A stretch of 64,000 nt of DNA from the NCBI RefSeq assembly GCF_002994635.1, contig NZ_PVNL01000041.1, positions 1 through 64,000 on the forward strand. The letters are read 5' to 3'. The stretch is from Enhygromyxa salina. GTDB taxonomy: Bacteria > Myxococcota_A > Polyangia > Nannocystales > Nannocystaceae. Positions 36,396 to 47,007 of the stretch are shown here, in pieces. How positions within the stretch are numbered: the stretch's first letter is position 1; every line of letters starts with the position of its first letter. A program made the translations under genes and the position numbers. The notes beneath the pieces are model-generated. The model saw only the letters and a program-made list of their open reading frames with translations, searched no databases and was not told the DNA's origin.

Positions 36396-36895
36396 GGACC
36401 CGCGCTCATGATCTCGCTGGGCAGCCAGCACTCGTGCACGTGCAGCCACGCGAAGCCACCGGGGGCCACGGCCTCGGGACGCAGCAGCGCGGTCGACACC
36501 CGACCATTGTTCGCTGGCGTCGACGCCTTCGCGTTGCGCTGCCACTCCTGGTAGGTGACCAGCACGAGCCCCGGGAGCTCGCGGCGGAGCACGACATCTC
36601 GGATCGCGATGCGAAACTCCGGGTTCGAGCCGTGGCTCCCGCGGATCGCCTTGGTCAGCCCCGCGAGCGTGAGCAGATTTCCCGCCGGGGGGATCAGCAC
36701 GAGGCCGGGGTCGAAGCGACGCGCAAACCCACGCTGAAACACGTCGTCGTCGTTGGCGACCGCGCCCGTGAACCAGGCCACCAGGAACTCGTGCATCGCC
36801 TCGACCTCGGCGCGGACCTTGTCGGCGACGTCCGACTCCTCCGCGCGCCGCACGTCGCGGTCTTGGTCACCCTTCTTGTGGTTGGTGTTGGGCAT
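36383..36895 (-). CDS. DUF4440/NTF2-like protein
   Basis: This 170-residue protein has a charged N-terminus (KKGDQDRDVRRAEES) followed by an NTF2-like cone fold of the DUF4440/SnoaL style: VEAMHEFLVAWFTGAVANDDDVFQRGFARRFDPGLVLIPPAGNLLTLAGLTKAI is the typical helix-then-pocket start, and IRDVVLRRELPGLVLVTYQEWQ and GGFAWLHVHECWLP are later strands. Catalytic or binding role is unknown. ATG 36895 is chosen because the domain begins soon after. It is divergent from the PLP decarboxylase. Confidence 0.65.
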   Translation of the reverse strand: MPNTNHKKGDQDRDVRRAEESDVADKVRAEVEAMHEFLVAWFTGAVANDDDVFQRGFARRFDPGLVLIPPAGNLLTLAGLTKAIRGSHGSNPEFRIAIRDVVLRRELPGLVLVTYQEWQRNAKASTPANNGRVSTALLRPEAVAPGGFAWLHVHECWLPSEIMSAGPYEF

Positions 36896-37058
36896 GCGGG
36901 GACGCTCGCACTGCGCTGCGAGACCGGCAAGCTCTGCGCGCGTGGACGTGCGCGTGGCTGAGGGAGCGCTCTGTGCGCGTGGGTGCGGCGCGACAGCACA
37001 CGCAATCACGATGGTGAAGCGCACGCGCGGCGATTGTCGGCAATTGTATAAGCAGCCG

Positions 37059-38762
37059 ATGCCGCTGGATCCCGATGACATTCGCACGCCCTCGCCGACG
37101 CTCGACGCGGACGCAGACTTGGCGTCCGAGCCGATGAGCGACGAGCCGCCAGCAGCGCCAACTCGACTGCCTGTGCGCCCGAGCCCGAGCCCCAGCCCGA
37201 ATCCCAGGCTAATCGATCAGATCGATGATCGCGACCTCGCAGCCGCTCCACCCCAGCGCGCGATCCCAGACGGTCCAGCTCCGCATCCCTTCTTCGCGCC
37301 GCTCGGCGAGCCCGTCGACCGACACACGCTCGAGCCCGACGCGGGGACCCGCAGCATGTGGATGCGCGAGGTCTCCGACCACGTGCTCGAGCTGCTGCGG
37401 ACGATCCCGCTGCGGTCGGCGCAGGGCCGGGTGGGGGCGGCCGGGCAGCGACTCGCCGAACAGCATCGCGCGCCGATCGACGAGCAACCGATCGCGGGTG
37501 GGCTGCCGCGTGCGCTCGAGCTGATCGCGGGCTCGATGGACGCGGCGCTCGAGACCGCGGGTCCCGGGTACCTGGCGTATGTGCCCGGTGGCGGGCTGTA
37601 CTCGTCGGCGCTCGCTGATCTGATCGCCAACGTCGGCAACCGCTTCACGGGCTACGCGATGGCGGCTCCCGGCTGGGTTCGGCTCGAGCACGACGTGCTG
37701 GCCTGGCTCGCGCAGGAATTTGGCTACGACCAGCGCGCGCGTGGGCTGCTGACCCCTGGCTCATCGATGGCCAACTTCACCGCGCTGGTCACCGCGCGCC
37801 ACCACTGCTTCGGCGACACGGGCGACTACTCGCGGGCGATCGTCTACACCTCGACGCAGGGGCACCACAGCATCGCCAAGGCCGTGCGCATGGCCGGGAT
37901 CCCGGTCGCGAACCTGCGCGCGGTCGCGGTCGACGAGCTGTTTCGGCTCGACGTCGAGGACCTGCGCGCGCAGCTCGAGGCCGATCGCCACCGCGGGCTC
38001 CGACCGTTTTGCGTGATCGCGGCCGCGGGCACGACCAACACCGGGGCGATCGATCCGCTGCCCGAGCTCGCGCAGCTGTGCGCCGACGAGGATCTGTGGC
38101 TGCACGTCGACGGCGCCTACGGTGGCGCGTTCGTGCTCTCGCCCAGCGGGCGGCCGCGGCTGCGGGGGATCGAGCTGGCCGACTCGCTGTGCTTTGATCC
38201 GCACAAGGGCATGTTCTTGCCCTACGGCACTGGCTGCTTGCTGGTCCGAGACGGCGCGCGCCTGGCCGCCGCGCACATGGGCGAGGCCGACTACCTGCGC
38301 GACTTCGATCCCAGCGAGATCCCCAGCCCCGCGCACCTCGGGCCCGAGCTCAGCCGTCCGTTTCGCGGGCTGCGGCTGTGGCTGCCGCTGATGCTGCACG
38401 GCGCGAAGGCGTTTCGTGACGCGCTGGAGGAGAAGCTCGCGCTCGCGCAGCTGTGCACCGAGGGGATCGATCGCCGAATCGCCGAGGGCCGCGGGCTCGA
38501 GATCGTCGCGCGACCGCAGCTCTCGACCGTCGGGTTTCGGCTGAGCCGCGAGCCGGGCGAGTCGCTCGAGCGCTGGAATCAACGCAACGTCCGGCTGCTC
38601 GAGCGGATCAACGCGCGCAACCGGGCGTACCTGTCGAGCACGCTGCTGCCGGTCGCCGACGGCAGCGCGGTGACCCTGCGGGTGTGCGTGTTGAGCTTCC
38701 GGACCCACCGCGAGCGGATCGACGCGCTGCTCGAGGATCTGGATCACGCCTTGGCTCAGTGA
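37059..38762 (+). CDS. PLP-dependent group II decarboxylase (aromatic-amino-acid decarboxylase-like)
   Basis: This 567-residue fold-type I decarboxylase has a disordered, Pro/Ser-rich first ~85 residues (PSPSPSPNP), and a core that follows aromatic-L-amino-acid/glutamate decarboxylases. Core features are GYLAYVPGGGLYSSALADLIANVGNRFTG, GLLTPGSSMANFTALVTARH, the TQGHHSIAKAVRMAG PLP-stacking His, AAAGTTNTGAIDPL, LWLHVDGAYGGAF and FDPHKGMFLPYGTGCLLVR, whose Lys383 binds PLP. It should decarboxylate an amino acid to the amine; substrate is uncertain. ATG 37059 is used, with an earlier in-frame start possible at 37012. Its 3' end overlaps the convergent helicase gene by 7 bp. Confidence 0.82.
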   Translation: MPLDPDDIRTPSPTLDADADLASEPMSDEPPAAPTRLPVRPSPSPSPNPRLIDQIDDRDLAAAPPQRAIPDGPAPHPFFAPLGEPVDRHTLEPDAGTRSMWMREVSDHVLELLRTIPLRSAQGRVGAAGQRLAEQHRAPIDEQPIAGGLPRALELIAGSMDAALETAGPGYLAYVPGGGLYSSALADLIANVGNRFTGYAMAAPGWVRLEHDVLAWLAQEFGYDQRARGLLTPGSSMANFTALVTARHHCFGDTGDYSRAIVYTSTQGHHSIAKAVRMAGIPVANLRAVAVDELFRLDVEDLRAQLEADRHRGLRPFCVIAAAGTTNTGAIDPLPELAQLCADEDLWLHVDGAYGGAFVLSPSGRPRLRGIELADSLCFDPHKGMFLPYGTGCLLVRDGARLAAAHMGEADYLRDFDPSEIPSPAHLGPELSRPFRGLRLWLPLMLHGAKAFRDALEEKLALAQLCTEGIDRRIAEGRGLEIVARPQLSTVGFRLSREPGESLERWNQRNVRLLERINARNRAYLSSTLLPVADGSAVTLRVCVLSFRTHRERIDALLEDLDHALAQ

Positions 38763-41122
38763 GGCCGCCCCCAAAATCGGCGCAGCCGCTCGCGCAGATC
38801 AACCGTGATCAGCTGGTCCGCCCCGCGCTCGTACCAGCGGCTCGGCAGCGCGTCGGAGTAGGGCGGCTCCGCAAACCGCCCGCCCAGCAGCACGATCACG
38901 CCGCGATCCTCCGGGGTCCGATGCACGCGCCCGGCCGCCTGAACCACCCGCTGCATCGCCGGGTAGGCCATCGCGTAGGCGAAGCCCGCCTCGCGGCGCT
39001 GGTCCTGGTAGGACTGCATGAGCAGCCGCTCGAAGCTCAACGCCGGAAGCGCCGGACCTACGATAATTGCCCCGATCAACCCCTCGTCGGGCAGGTCGAT
39101 CCCCTCGGCGAACACACCACCCGTGACCGCGAGCAACAGCGTGGGGGTGTCGGCGCGACGCAGGCGGTCGAGGTAGCGGGTCCGCAGGGCCTCGTTCATG
39201 CCGGGCGGTTGGATCAGCACCTCGGTGCCCAGCGCTCGCGCGTCGAGCAGCCGACTCACGGTTGCGAGGTAGCGAAAGCTCGAGAAGAACGCGGCGTAGT
39301 TGCCGGGCTTGGCGGCGATGACCTCGGCGATGTGCATGGCGATCGCCTGGGCGTGATCGTCTCGCTCATCGAAGGTCGTGCGCACCGTCGGGACCAGGCA
39401 GACGCAGCAGTTCTCGGCCGGAAACGTGGAGGGCGCGCTGATCACCGCAGGATCGAGCCGCGACAGGCCCAGCATGTCGGCGAAGTAGTCGATCGGCTCG
39501 AGCGTCGCGCTCATCACCAGCACGCCAGCTTGGCGCTGGTGCAGCCGCTCGAGTCGCCGCTCCGGGTCCAGACACAGCACGCCCACGCCCGCGCCGGTCG
39601 GGGCGTCCGCGCTCGCCAGGTAGCCGACGAGCGCGGGATCTGGATCTGCAGCCAGGTCACCCAGATAGGAGATCGCCTCGATCGCCTCGAGCACCGGATC
39701 CTGGGCTTCGACCTCGGCGCTGAGGTAGCGCGCGTAGCCGTAGCGCAGCGCGAGCATCCCGGCTTCGAGCCCGAGCTGCTGCCACCGTTCCACGTCGAGC
39801 TCCGCGGTCGCGCGACCTTCGTGGGCGGGGCGCTCGTCGGCCGCGGCTTGCTGCAGCGCGTCGTCGATCGCCCGCTGGACGTCGCGCCGCAGCTGCGCCA
39901 TCGCGCTCGACATCACTGGCGCGTGCTCGAGCGCGGACAGGCGCCGCCCCACGAACACCGAGGCGCTGTCTCGCGCACGATCGACCAGGTTGTGGGCCTC
40001 GTCGACGATCACCAGCCTGCGCCCCTCGAACGCGCGACTGCGGCGTGGGTCGTAGACGTGGCTGTGATCCGCCACGACCAGGTCCGCGCCGTCGAGCAGC
40101 GCGTGCATCAGCTCGTAGGGACACAGCGTGGTGGCGCGGCCGCGCTCGAACAGTTGATCGGGGCTCACCAGGGGCTGGTCCTTCAGCGCCGCGATGACCG
40201 GCTCGGCGCGCGCAGTGAAGTCGGCGAGCAGCGGGCAGATCCGCGGGTGGCAGCGCAGGTGCCCCGGCGGGCACATGTCCTGCTTGCGACGCGTGACCAC
40301 GGCTCGCAGCGACGGACTCCCCGACGCGCGACGCACTGCCTCGAAGGTGTCGGCCGCGTGCTGTCGCTGGGTGGTCTTGGCGGTCAGGTACCAGACGGCG
40401 GCGCCGCGGCGCAGGCCCTCGCGCAGCGCGGGCACCAGCGCGACGGCGGTCTTGCCCGTGCCGGTCGGCGCCGACAGCATGACCGGGCGATCCAGCGCGA
40501 GGGCCTGCGCGACCGCGTCGAGGATCGCCTGTTGTCCGGTCCGCAGCTGGGCGAACGGAAACTCGATCGTGTCGGCGGCCTCCTTCCGCGCGCGGGCTCG
40601 AGCCTCGAGCGCGCGGGCCTGCGCGACATGGCGTGCGAGCACCTCGGTGAGCCGACGCTCCACCTGCATTCGGTCGCTCGCCGCAAACGGCACGTCGATC
40701 TCGCGGGTGCCGTCGCCCTCGACCTCGACGATCACCAGCCGCGCGCGGACCGGATCGTTGCCCTCCTCGGCCAGCGCGAGCGCGTAGAGCTGAACCTGGA
40801 ACACCGCCGCCGGACGATCGTCGCGGCCATCGAGGTCGAAGGTGCTCTTGATCTCCTCGACCAGGCAGCCCGCGGCCAGTCGCCGAACCACGTCCGCTCG
40901 GCCACGGACCAGACACTGCACGCCGTCGACCTCACGCTCGAGCCGAACCGGGACCTCGGTCTGGCCCGGCGCGAGATCACGCTGGACGCGGCGGTGAACG
41001 ACCCTCCCGAGCTCGGCGCGAAGCCGGGCGAAGGCTGGGGCCACCAACGCGCGCGGCTGGGCGTCGGCGACCACCTCGTGCACGCTCAGCTCGAGCGTCT
41101 GTCGCTGCTCGTCGTAGCGCAC
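38756..41122 (-). CDS. XPD/DinG-like Fe-S helicase with N-terminal PD-(D/E)XK nuclease domain
   Basis: This 788-residue protein has an N-terminal nuclease-like domain (about residues 60-160): the GRADVV Asp, the VEEIKST Glu-x-Lys and a later FQVQLYALAL Gln/Tyr helix fit the RecB/Cas4-type PD-(D/E)XK fold. An XPD-family helicase follows with Walker A SAPTGTGKTAVAL, an Fe-S cluster set of four Cys (KQDMCPP, LRC, RIC, TLC), IVDEAHN as the DEAH box, GVLVMSATLEP, and motif VI QAAGRVHRTPEDRG. Such proteins unwind 5'-3' and repair damaged DNA; the nuclease would let one protein unwind and cut. GTG 41122 is chosen; the longer upstream reading is implausible. Exact pathway is unknown. Confidence 0.8.
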   Translation of the reverse strand: MRYDEQRQTLELSVHEVVADAQPRALVAPAFARLRAELGRVVHRRVQRDLAPGQTEVPVRLEREVDGVQCLVRGRADVVRRLAAGCLVEEIKSTFDLDGRDDRPAAVFQVQLYALALAEEGNDPVRARLVIVEVEGDGTREIDVPFAASDRMQVERRLTEVLARHVAQARALEARARARKEAADTIEFPFAQLRTGQQAILDAVAQALALDRPVMLSAPTGTGKTAVALVPALREGLRRGAAVWYLTAKTTQRQHAADTFEAVRRASGSPSLRAVVTRRKQDMCPPGHLRCHPRICPLLADFTARAEPVIAALKDQPLVSPDQLFERGRATTLCPYELMHALLDGADLVVADHSHVYDPRRSRAFEGRRLVIVDEAHNLVDRARDSASVFVGRRLSALEHAPVMSSAMAQLRRDVQRAIDDALQQAAADERPAHEGRATAELDVERWQQLGLEAGMLALRYGYARYLSAEVEAQDPVLEAIEAISYLGDLAADPDPALVGYLASADAPTGAGVGVLCLDPERRLERLHQRQAGVLVMSATLEPIDYFADMLGLSRLDPAVISAPSTFPAENCCVCLVPTVRTTFDERDDHAQAIAMHIAEVIAAKPGNYAAFFSSFRYLATVSRLLDARALGTEVLIQPPGMNEALRTRYLDRLRRADTPTLLLAVTGGVFAEGIDLPDEGLIGAIIVGPALPALSFERLLMQSYQDQRREAGFAYAMAYPAMQRVVQAAGRVHRTPEDRGVIVLLGGRFAEPPYSDALPSRWYERGADQLITVDLRERLRRFWGRPH

Positions 41123-41278
41123 GCGCCACGTTAGTACAGCTAAATCTCGGCTCGTAGATAGACGGCGATGAACTCGCCGTACCGGTGTCTGGCGGGAGCC
41201 GGGAGCGACCGAAACCCGCCAATCTCGCCGCGACAGCACGCCGCGCCACACCTGCAAGGCGTCTCACTGTCCATGGCC

Positions 41279-44200
41279 TCAGTCGACGGCTGGCAGCTCC
41301 AGGTGAAAGCTGGTCCCGACCCCCAGCTCGCTCTCGACGGTCAGCTCGCCGCCGTGGTCCAGCGCGATCCCATGACTGACCGACAACCCCAGGCCCGTGC
41401 CCTGGTCGCGCCCCTTGGTCGTGAAGAAAGGGTCAAAGATATGCGCCCGCACGGCGTCCGGGATCCCGCCGCCGCGATCGATCACGGACAATCGCACGAA
41501 CTCGCGCCCGCCTCGGTCGAGCTTGGCCGCGCGGATCACCAGCTGCTTGTCGGGGCCGGCCTCGGGGAACCGATCATTGAGCGCGTCGCGGGCGTTGGTG
41601 ACCAAGTTCATCAGGATCTGCTGAATCTGCTGGCTGTGACAGCGGACCAGCGGCAGCCCCTCGGGGAGCTCGAGCTCGAGCTCGATCTGGTGCTTGCGAA
41701 CCGTGCTCTGGATCAGCGACAGCGCGCCATCGATGATCTCGGAGATCGCAGTGGGGACCCGCTCGGGCGTGGCCTCGCGGCGCGAGAACGCGAGCAGGCT
41801 GCGGACGATCGTGGCCACGCGCTCGGCCTCGGTCGAGATCTCTCCGGCGAACTCCTCGACCATCGCCGGCCGGTCGCGCACGTCGACGAGCAGCTCCGCG
41901 TAGTTGAGGATCCCCTGCACGGGGTTGTTGATCTCGTGGGCGACGCCGCTGGCCAGGGTCCCCAGCGACTCGAGCCGCTGCTGCTGGCGGAGCTGACCCT
42001 CGAGCTCGAGTCGGCGGGCGTCGGCGAGCTTGCGCTCGGTGATCTCGGTGGCGATCACCATCACCTGCGGCCGCTCGTGCTCAATCTCGAGCGGCGCGAC
42101 GTGGGCGTCGTACCAGTGCATTCGCCCGTCGTCTTCGTTGTGGATCAAGGCGATCTCGAGCGCGCTGCGACGCGCGTGGTCGAGCGCGCCGTCGATCGCG
42201 TAGGTCCAGGCCTCCAGCGAATTGGGGCTCAGGATCGGGCGTCGACCGGCGACCCACCCCGGCAGCGAGCGGTTGACGAAGCTCAGCTCACCGTTGGCGT
42301 CGAGCAGCGCGATCAGATCCGGGGCCCCGTCGACCAGCGAGCGCCACTGGACCTCGCTGCGCCGCAGCGCCCGATACAGGTTGGCGTTGTCGAGCGCGCC
42401 GCCGGCCTGGGTGGCGACGAAGCCGAGCACGCTCAGCCGATCTTCGTTGAAGCGACCCGCGCTGCGTCGGTTCTCGAGCACCAGCGCGCCGAGCGAGCGC
42501 CGCCGCTTGCCCAGCGGGATGCCCATCAGCGAGCGCAGCCCGGTCCGCTCGACGTAGGGATCGCGCGCGAACCGAGCGTCGGCCCGGGCATCGTCGACGA
42601 CGATCGCCTTACCGGCGCGCACGACCATGTTGATCAGCGTCATCGGCAACATGTCTTCGGCGCCGTCGAGGTCGAGCGGGGGCGAGAGCGCGTGGACCCG
42701 CCGGCCGGTCCCGCCGAGTGACGCCAGCGCCAGCCCGTTCTCACCCTCGACCAGCAGCGCGCCATGATCCGCGCCCGCGTGGGTCATGGCCGCTTCGAGG
42801 ATCTTGCAGACCAGCAGCTCGGGATCCAGCTCCTCGGAGATGGCGGCGAGCGCCGCGGTCACGGTCTCGAGATCGATCGCCAGGTTCCCCAGGGCCTGGG
42901 CCGAGACGGCCGCGCGCAGCTCGGCGCTGTCGCGCCGACTGATCCCCTCGAGCTCGGTCTGGACCTGCTCGAGCTCGAGCAAGCGCAGCTTGGCCCGCGC
43001 GCCCCATCGCTGGTGGATCAGCCACGCCTCGCGCAGCGGACCGCGGGCCAGGGTTGGCATCCCGTTCGCCTGCATGTGCGCGGCCATGCGCTCACACGCG
43101 AGCGCGGCCGCGTAGACAGCGAACTGTCGCTTGGCGTGGTCGCGCGCGCGCTCGAGCCCCAGGATCCCAGCCCGAAAGTGCCCACGCACGAGCTCGTACT
43201 CGGCGGCGACGATCTCGTGTTGGTGCTGATAGTTCTCGGGGCTGCTCTCGGCCCAGCGGAGGGTCAGCGAGCGCTTGCGCCGAATCACCCGCAGCAGCCG
43301 TCGCTGCTCTGCAGGCTCGGCGCTGGGGTAGCACGCGGCCGCCGCGACGGCGTGGCCCATGGCGGCGCGCGGGACCGACCACGAACCCAACATCACGCGC
43401 TCGTAGTCGGGGATCTGGTCGAACAAGCGCAGGCCGAGCTCGTGCTCGTTCATCAGCACGTGAAACAGCGCGCGGACCATCGTGGTCGAGTACAGCTCGA
43501 TCTGGGTCGGTTCGACCAGCACGCTCGGGTCGAGCGGCAGGACCCGCGGGGTGCCGCGCGCGTCGGTCACGATCTCGCCCAGCCCGGCGTCGAGATCTCC
43601 GGCCAGCGCGGCCGCGAGGGCGCCGTTGAGCCCAACTAGGTTCTTGAAGGTCCGCGAGCTCCAGTTGCCGAGATCCCGCTCGAGCCGATGGTGGATCTCG
43701 ACCACCGTGCGCAGGTGCGTACCAACCTCGATGTTCATGCTCAAGCTCAGCGACGCGAGGTAGCTGGCGAACTCGAATTCACCGAAGTCCAGGTTGCGCT
43801 GATACGCGGCCTCGAGCTGCGCGAGCGTGCCAGCGAACGGCCGCGTCAGGTGCCAGACCATGTTGGCCACGACCTCGGCGCGGGCCGAGTCTGGATGATC
43901 AATGTCGTCGCACAGGGCCACCGCGGTGTCGGCCAGGCGCGCGGCCTCGTGGGGTCGCCCGAGCGCGGTGGCGATCGCCATCGCGACCTGGGCCAGGGCC
44001 ACTGGCGCGGTCGTGTGGCCGCCGTGGCGCAAGACCAGACGCACGTGGTGGGTGCTAAACAGCATGAACAGCTTGGGATCGTGGACGTAGGCCGCCGGGC
44101 CGGTCGCCGCGAGGATCTCCATTGCCGCGCACGCGCTTGGGTCCGTGGCGCTGGGCATCGCCAGCAGCGACTCGCTGCTGCACCGACGCAGGCTGATCCA

Positions 44201-46858
44201 CGCGCGCGCAATCGCAAGCAGCAACGCCAGCGAGCTCGGGTGCTCGCTGACCTCGAGGCCGCAGCGGCGCAGGGCCCCGTGGGCGAGCGCCACGGCCTCG
44301 GCGGTGCGCTCGTGCAGGGTCAGGAGCTTCACGCGACTCGAGATCGTGCGGCCGTACTCGGACAGGCTCAGGGGCCAGTCGAGCAGCTCGTTGAACGCGG
44401 CCTCGGCCGCGTCTCGATCCCCGATCAGCGACAGCGCCTGGGCGCGCGCGTAGTAGATCTCGAACACCAGGCCACCGCGAGCGCTGCCCGCTGCGCCCAC
44501 CCGCACCCCCTGCGACATCCTCGCCCACTCGCGGACCTCGGTCACGCGCTCGCTGATCAGCGCGGCACCAAGCTCGAGGTAGCGCAGCGCGGGCCCGTGT
44601 GACGCGACCGCGAGCGCGCGCTGCCCCGCGTCGAGGTTGAGCTGCGCCACGCGATCGCGCTTGTCGGACGCCAGCGACTCGACGTCGAGCCCCGCGTCAA
44701 TGTGATCGGCGACGGTGTACAGCAGCTCGCTGGTCGGAACCTGCTGGGTGTCGGTGTCGAGCTGGGCGAGCGCGGCCGCACCGATCCGCCACCGAATCGC
44801 TCGCCGCTGCTCGCTCGCCAACCCGGCGGCCGCGACCTCGCGGACATCCTCGTGGGTGAAGTGGTAGCCGAGGCCGTCGCTGGCCAGCAGCTCCTCGGCG
44901 ACCAGCCGCGACAGCTCCGGCAGCAGCTCGGCCGGATCGCGCGCGGTCGCGAGCTCGAGGCTGCGCAGGTCGAAGCGAGCGCCGATGCAGGCGGCGTGGC
45001 GCAGCAGCTCGGCGAGCGCTGGGTCGAGCTGCTCGTTCACTCGCGCACGAATGATCCCGACTACGTCATCTGGGACCGCTGCCAAGCCGGGCGCGTCGCG
45101 GCTCCAGCTCCAGCGCCCGTCGCGGTGGGCGAGCAGACCCGCGCGCCTGAGGTGCCCGACGAACTGCAGCACGAATTGCGGGTTGTTGTTGGTCTTGCGG
45201 GTGACCTCGGCGGCGAGCTCGAGATCTTCGGCACCCAAGACATCGCGGATGATCTGCGCGACCGCCTGATCGGGGACTGGCTCGAGCTCCAGCCTGCGTC
45301 CAGGCAGCCGGTCGGGGCGGGGCGCCGAGCCGGTGTCGAGCTGCAGCCGCTCGACCAGGGTGACGAGCTTGGTCTGCGCGCCGAGCTGGTCCGAGCGGTA
45401 GCAGCCGAGCAGCAAGACCCCACCGCAGTCGCTGCCGTCGAGCAGGGCCGAGAGCAGCTCGAGGCTGCTCTCGTCGGCGGCGTGAAGATCATCGAGGATC
45501 AGGCACAGCGGCCCGACCTCGCTGAGCCCGGCGAGCAAGCGCGCGACGGCGAGCTGCAAGCGATTCTTGGTCTCGCGGGCGCCGACGATCGGGGGCGCGG
45601 GTGGCAGCTGCCCGAGCACTGGCTCGAGGTTGGGGAGCAGCTCGCTGAGCACCGCGCCGACCCGGCCAAGCCGCGTGGCCAGGCGGACGCGCCAGACATC
45701 GAGGTGCTCGCGCGAGCCCGAGCGCAGCTGCCCGAGTATCCCGTCGAGCGCCTCGATCCAGCCCGAGTAGGGGAAGCCCTGGCGGTTGGCGGCGAAGCCC
45801 CCGCGACCGACCAGCCCCCGCCGCCGCAGGGTCTCGGGCGCGAGCGTGCCGGCCAGCGCCGACTTACCGACCCCCGGCGAACCGCCGATCATGATCAGCC
45901 GGGGCTTGGTCTGACGACTCGCGTGGTCGAGCTGGGCGACCAACAAGGCGTGCTCACGCTCGCGGCCATGCAGGCGCCGCGGGGCTCTGAGCTGACCGGG
46001 GCTATCGTCGAGGCCCAGCTCGAACACCTGCTCACCGCCGCCCGCGTCGATCAGTTGCTTGACCCGCTCGAGGTCGCACAGCAGCCCCCGAGCGGTCTGA
46101 TAGCGGCGCTCGGGCGCCTTCTCGAGCAGCTTCATGACCACGCGCGACAGCGACTCGGGCAGCAGCGGCACGCGTACGCGTACGCGCTCGGGCGCCTCGC
46201 CCAGGTGCGCGTAGATCAAGTCGATCGCGCGCCCGCTTCCGAACGGCGGACTCCCCGTCAACAGCGTGTAGAACGTTGCCCCCAGCGAGTACAGATCGCT
46301 GCGGGCGTCGACGGGATTGCTGGTGCGCCCGCAGTGCTCGGGCGAGATGTACGGGAGCGTGAGCGTCAAGCAGCGTGGGTCGTCGAAGTCACGATCCCGC
46401 GCCGTCAGCAGCGAGACGCCGAGCTCCGCCAAGAACACGCCGCCGCCATCGCGGTCAATGATCACACTCGCTGGTTTGATGTCGCCGTGGATCAGGTGAT
46501 GCTCGTGGATCCGCGCGACGGTGCCGACCAGGCGGCGGGCGATCGGCATGAAGGTGTCGAGCGCGAGCGGCTGGCTGGCGCAGAACTCGACCAGGTCGCT
46601 GCCGCGCACGCGCTCGAACACGACGACCAGCTGATCCCCGGCGCGCTCGAGTCCGATTGTGGGCACCACTCCGTCAATGGCGAGGCGGCGGATCGTGTCC
46701 AGCTCATACGCGACCCGCGCTTCGAGGTCGTCGTGATCGAGCGTGAACACCTTCACCACGACCTCGACACCGTCTGCCCGGGTCGCCGCGTAGGTTCGGG
46801 ACAGCCGCGAAGATCGCAGCAACTTCGCGCTCGAATACCCGTCGATCGGTACGCCCAT
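41279..46858 (-). CDS. Trifunctional Ser/Thr kinase-AAA ATPase-sensor histidine kinase
   Basis: This 1859-residue signalling hybrid has six parts: (1) a protein-kinase domain, residues ~8-270 (Lys36, HGDIKPAS with Asp126); (2) an AAA/predicted ATPase domain with Walker [11 protein letters not shown] (~324-333) and Walker [12 protein letters not shown]; (3) a long helical, TPR-like middle (~600-1230); (4) a GAF domain (~1330-1490); (5) a PAS domain (~1500-1600); (6) a histidine kinase with H-box [10 protein letters not shown] (His1641), N-box [17 protein letters not shown] and GTGLGLS. The kinase DFG motif reads ELG and the metal Asn after HGDIKP is Ser131, so phosphotransfer by the N-terminal domain is doubtful. 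No response regulator lies next to it. ATG 46858. Confidence 0.9.
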   Translation of the reverse strand: MGVPIDGYSSAKLLRSSRLSRTYAATRADGVEVVVKVFTLDHDDLEARVAYELDTIRRLAIDGVVPTIGLERAGDQLVVVFERVRGSDLVEFCASQPLALDTFMPIARRLVGTVARIHEHHLIHGDIKPASVIIDRDGGGVFLAELGVSLLTARDRDFDDPRCLTLTLPYISPEHCGRTSNPVDARSDLYSLGATFYTLLTGSPPFGSGRAIDLIYAHLGEAPERVRVRVPLLPESLSRVVMKLLEKAPERRYQTARGLLCDLERVKQLIDAGGGEQVFELGLDDSPGQLRAPRRLHGREREHALLVAQLDHASRQTKPRLIMIGGSPGVGKSALAGTLAPETLRRRGLVGRGGFAANRQGFPYSGWIEALDGILGQLRSGSREHLDVWRVRLATRLGRVGAVLSELLPNLEPVLGQLPPAPPIVGARETKNRLQLAVARLLAGLSEVGPLCLILDDLHAADESSLELLSALLDGSDCGGVLLLGCYRSDQLGAQTKLVTLVERLQLDTGSAPRPDRLPGRRLELEPVPDQAVAQIIRDVLGAEDLELAAEVTRKTNNNPQFVLQFVGHLRRAGLLAHRDGRWSWSRDAPGLAAVPDDVVGIIRARVNEQLDPALAELLRHAACIGARFDLRSLELATARDPAELLPELSRLVAEELLASDGLGYHFTHEDVREVAAAGLASEQRRAIRWRIGAAALAQLDTDTQQVPTSELLYTVADHIDAGLDVESLASDKRDRVAQLNLDAGQRALAVASHGPALRYLELGAALISERVTEVREWARMSQGVRVGAAGSARGGLVFEIYYARAQALSLIGDRDAAEAAFNELLDWPLSLSEYGRTISSRVKLLTLHERTAEAVALAHGALRRCGLEVSEHPSSLALLLAIARAWISLRRCSSESLLAMPSATDPSACAAMEILAATGPAAYVHDPKLFMLFSTHHVRLVLRHGGHTTAPVALAQVAMAIATALGRPHEAARLADTAVALCDDIDHPDSARAEVVANMVWHLTRPFAGTLAQLEAAYQRNLDFGEFEFASYLASLSLSMNIEVGTHLRTVVEIHHRLERDLGNWSSRTFKNLVGLNGALAAALAGDLDAGLGEIVTDARGTPRVLPLDPSVLVEPTQIELYSTTMVRALFHVLMNEHELGLRLFDQIPDYERVMLGSWSVPRAAMGHAVAAAACYPSAEPAEQRRLLRVIRRKRSLTLRWAESSPENYQHQHEIVAAEYELVRGHFRAGILGLERARDHAKRQFAVYAAALACERMAAHMQANGMPTLARGPLREAWLIHQRWGARAKLRLLELEQVQTELEGISRRDSAELRAAVSAQALGNLAIDLETVTAALAAISEELDPELLVCKILEAAMTHAGADHGALLVEGENGLALASLGGTGRRVHALSPPLDLDGAEDMLPMTLINMVVRAGKAIVVDDARADARFARDPYVERTGLRSLMGIPLGKRRRSLGALVLENRRSAGRFNEDRLSVLGFVATQAGGALDNANLYRALRRSEVQWRSLVDGAPDLIALLDANGELSFVNRSLPGWVAGRRPILSPNSLEAWTYAIDGALDHARRSALEIALIHNEDDGRMHWYDAHVAPLEIEHERPQVMVIATEITERKLADARRLELEGQLRQQQRLESLGTLASGVAHEINNPVQGILNYAELLVDVRDRPAMVEEFAGEISTEAERVATIVRSLLAFSRREATPERVPTAISEIIDGALSLIQSTVRKHQIELELELPEGLPLVRCHSQQIQQILMNLVTNARDALNDRFPEAGPDKQLVIRAAKLDRGGREFVRLSVIDRGGGIPDAVRAHIFDPFFTTKGRDQGTGLGLSVSHGIALDHGGELTVESELGVGTSFHLELPAVD

Positions 46859-47007
46859 CTCCGTAGCCGCGCCCCCACGCGCGCGACGTCTAGGCTACAT
46901 GAACCGCGGCGGTGAGGCTTGGCGGCCGATCGGCCGGTCGCTGATCTCTGGGGCAAACCCCAAGGCCCGCGGTTGCTCCTGACGGGGTCTTCCATGACAA
47001 TCCCGCG

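Noticed and set aside
38453..41134. 893-residue plus-strand open frame opposite the helicase gene
   Set aside because: No recognisable domain and compositional bias typical of an antisense frame; the minus strand encodes a complete helicase with all motifs.
44702..46915. 737-residue plus-strand open frame opposite the kinase hybrid
   Set aside because: Low-complexity antisense of a gene with many intact motifs.
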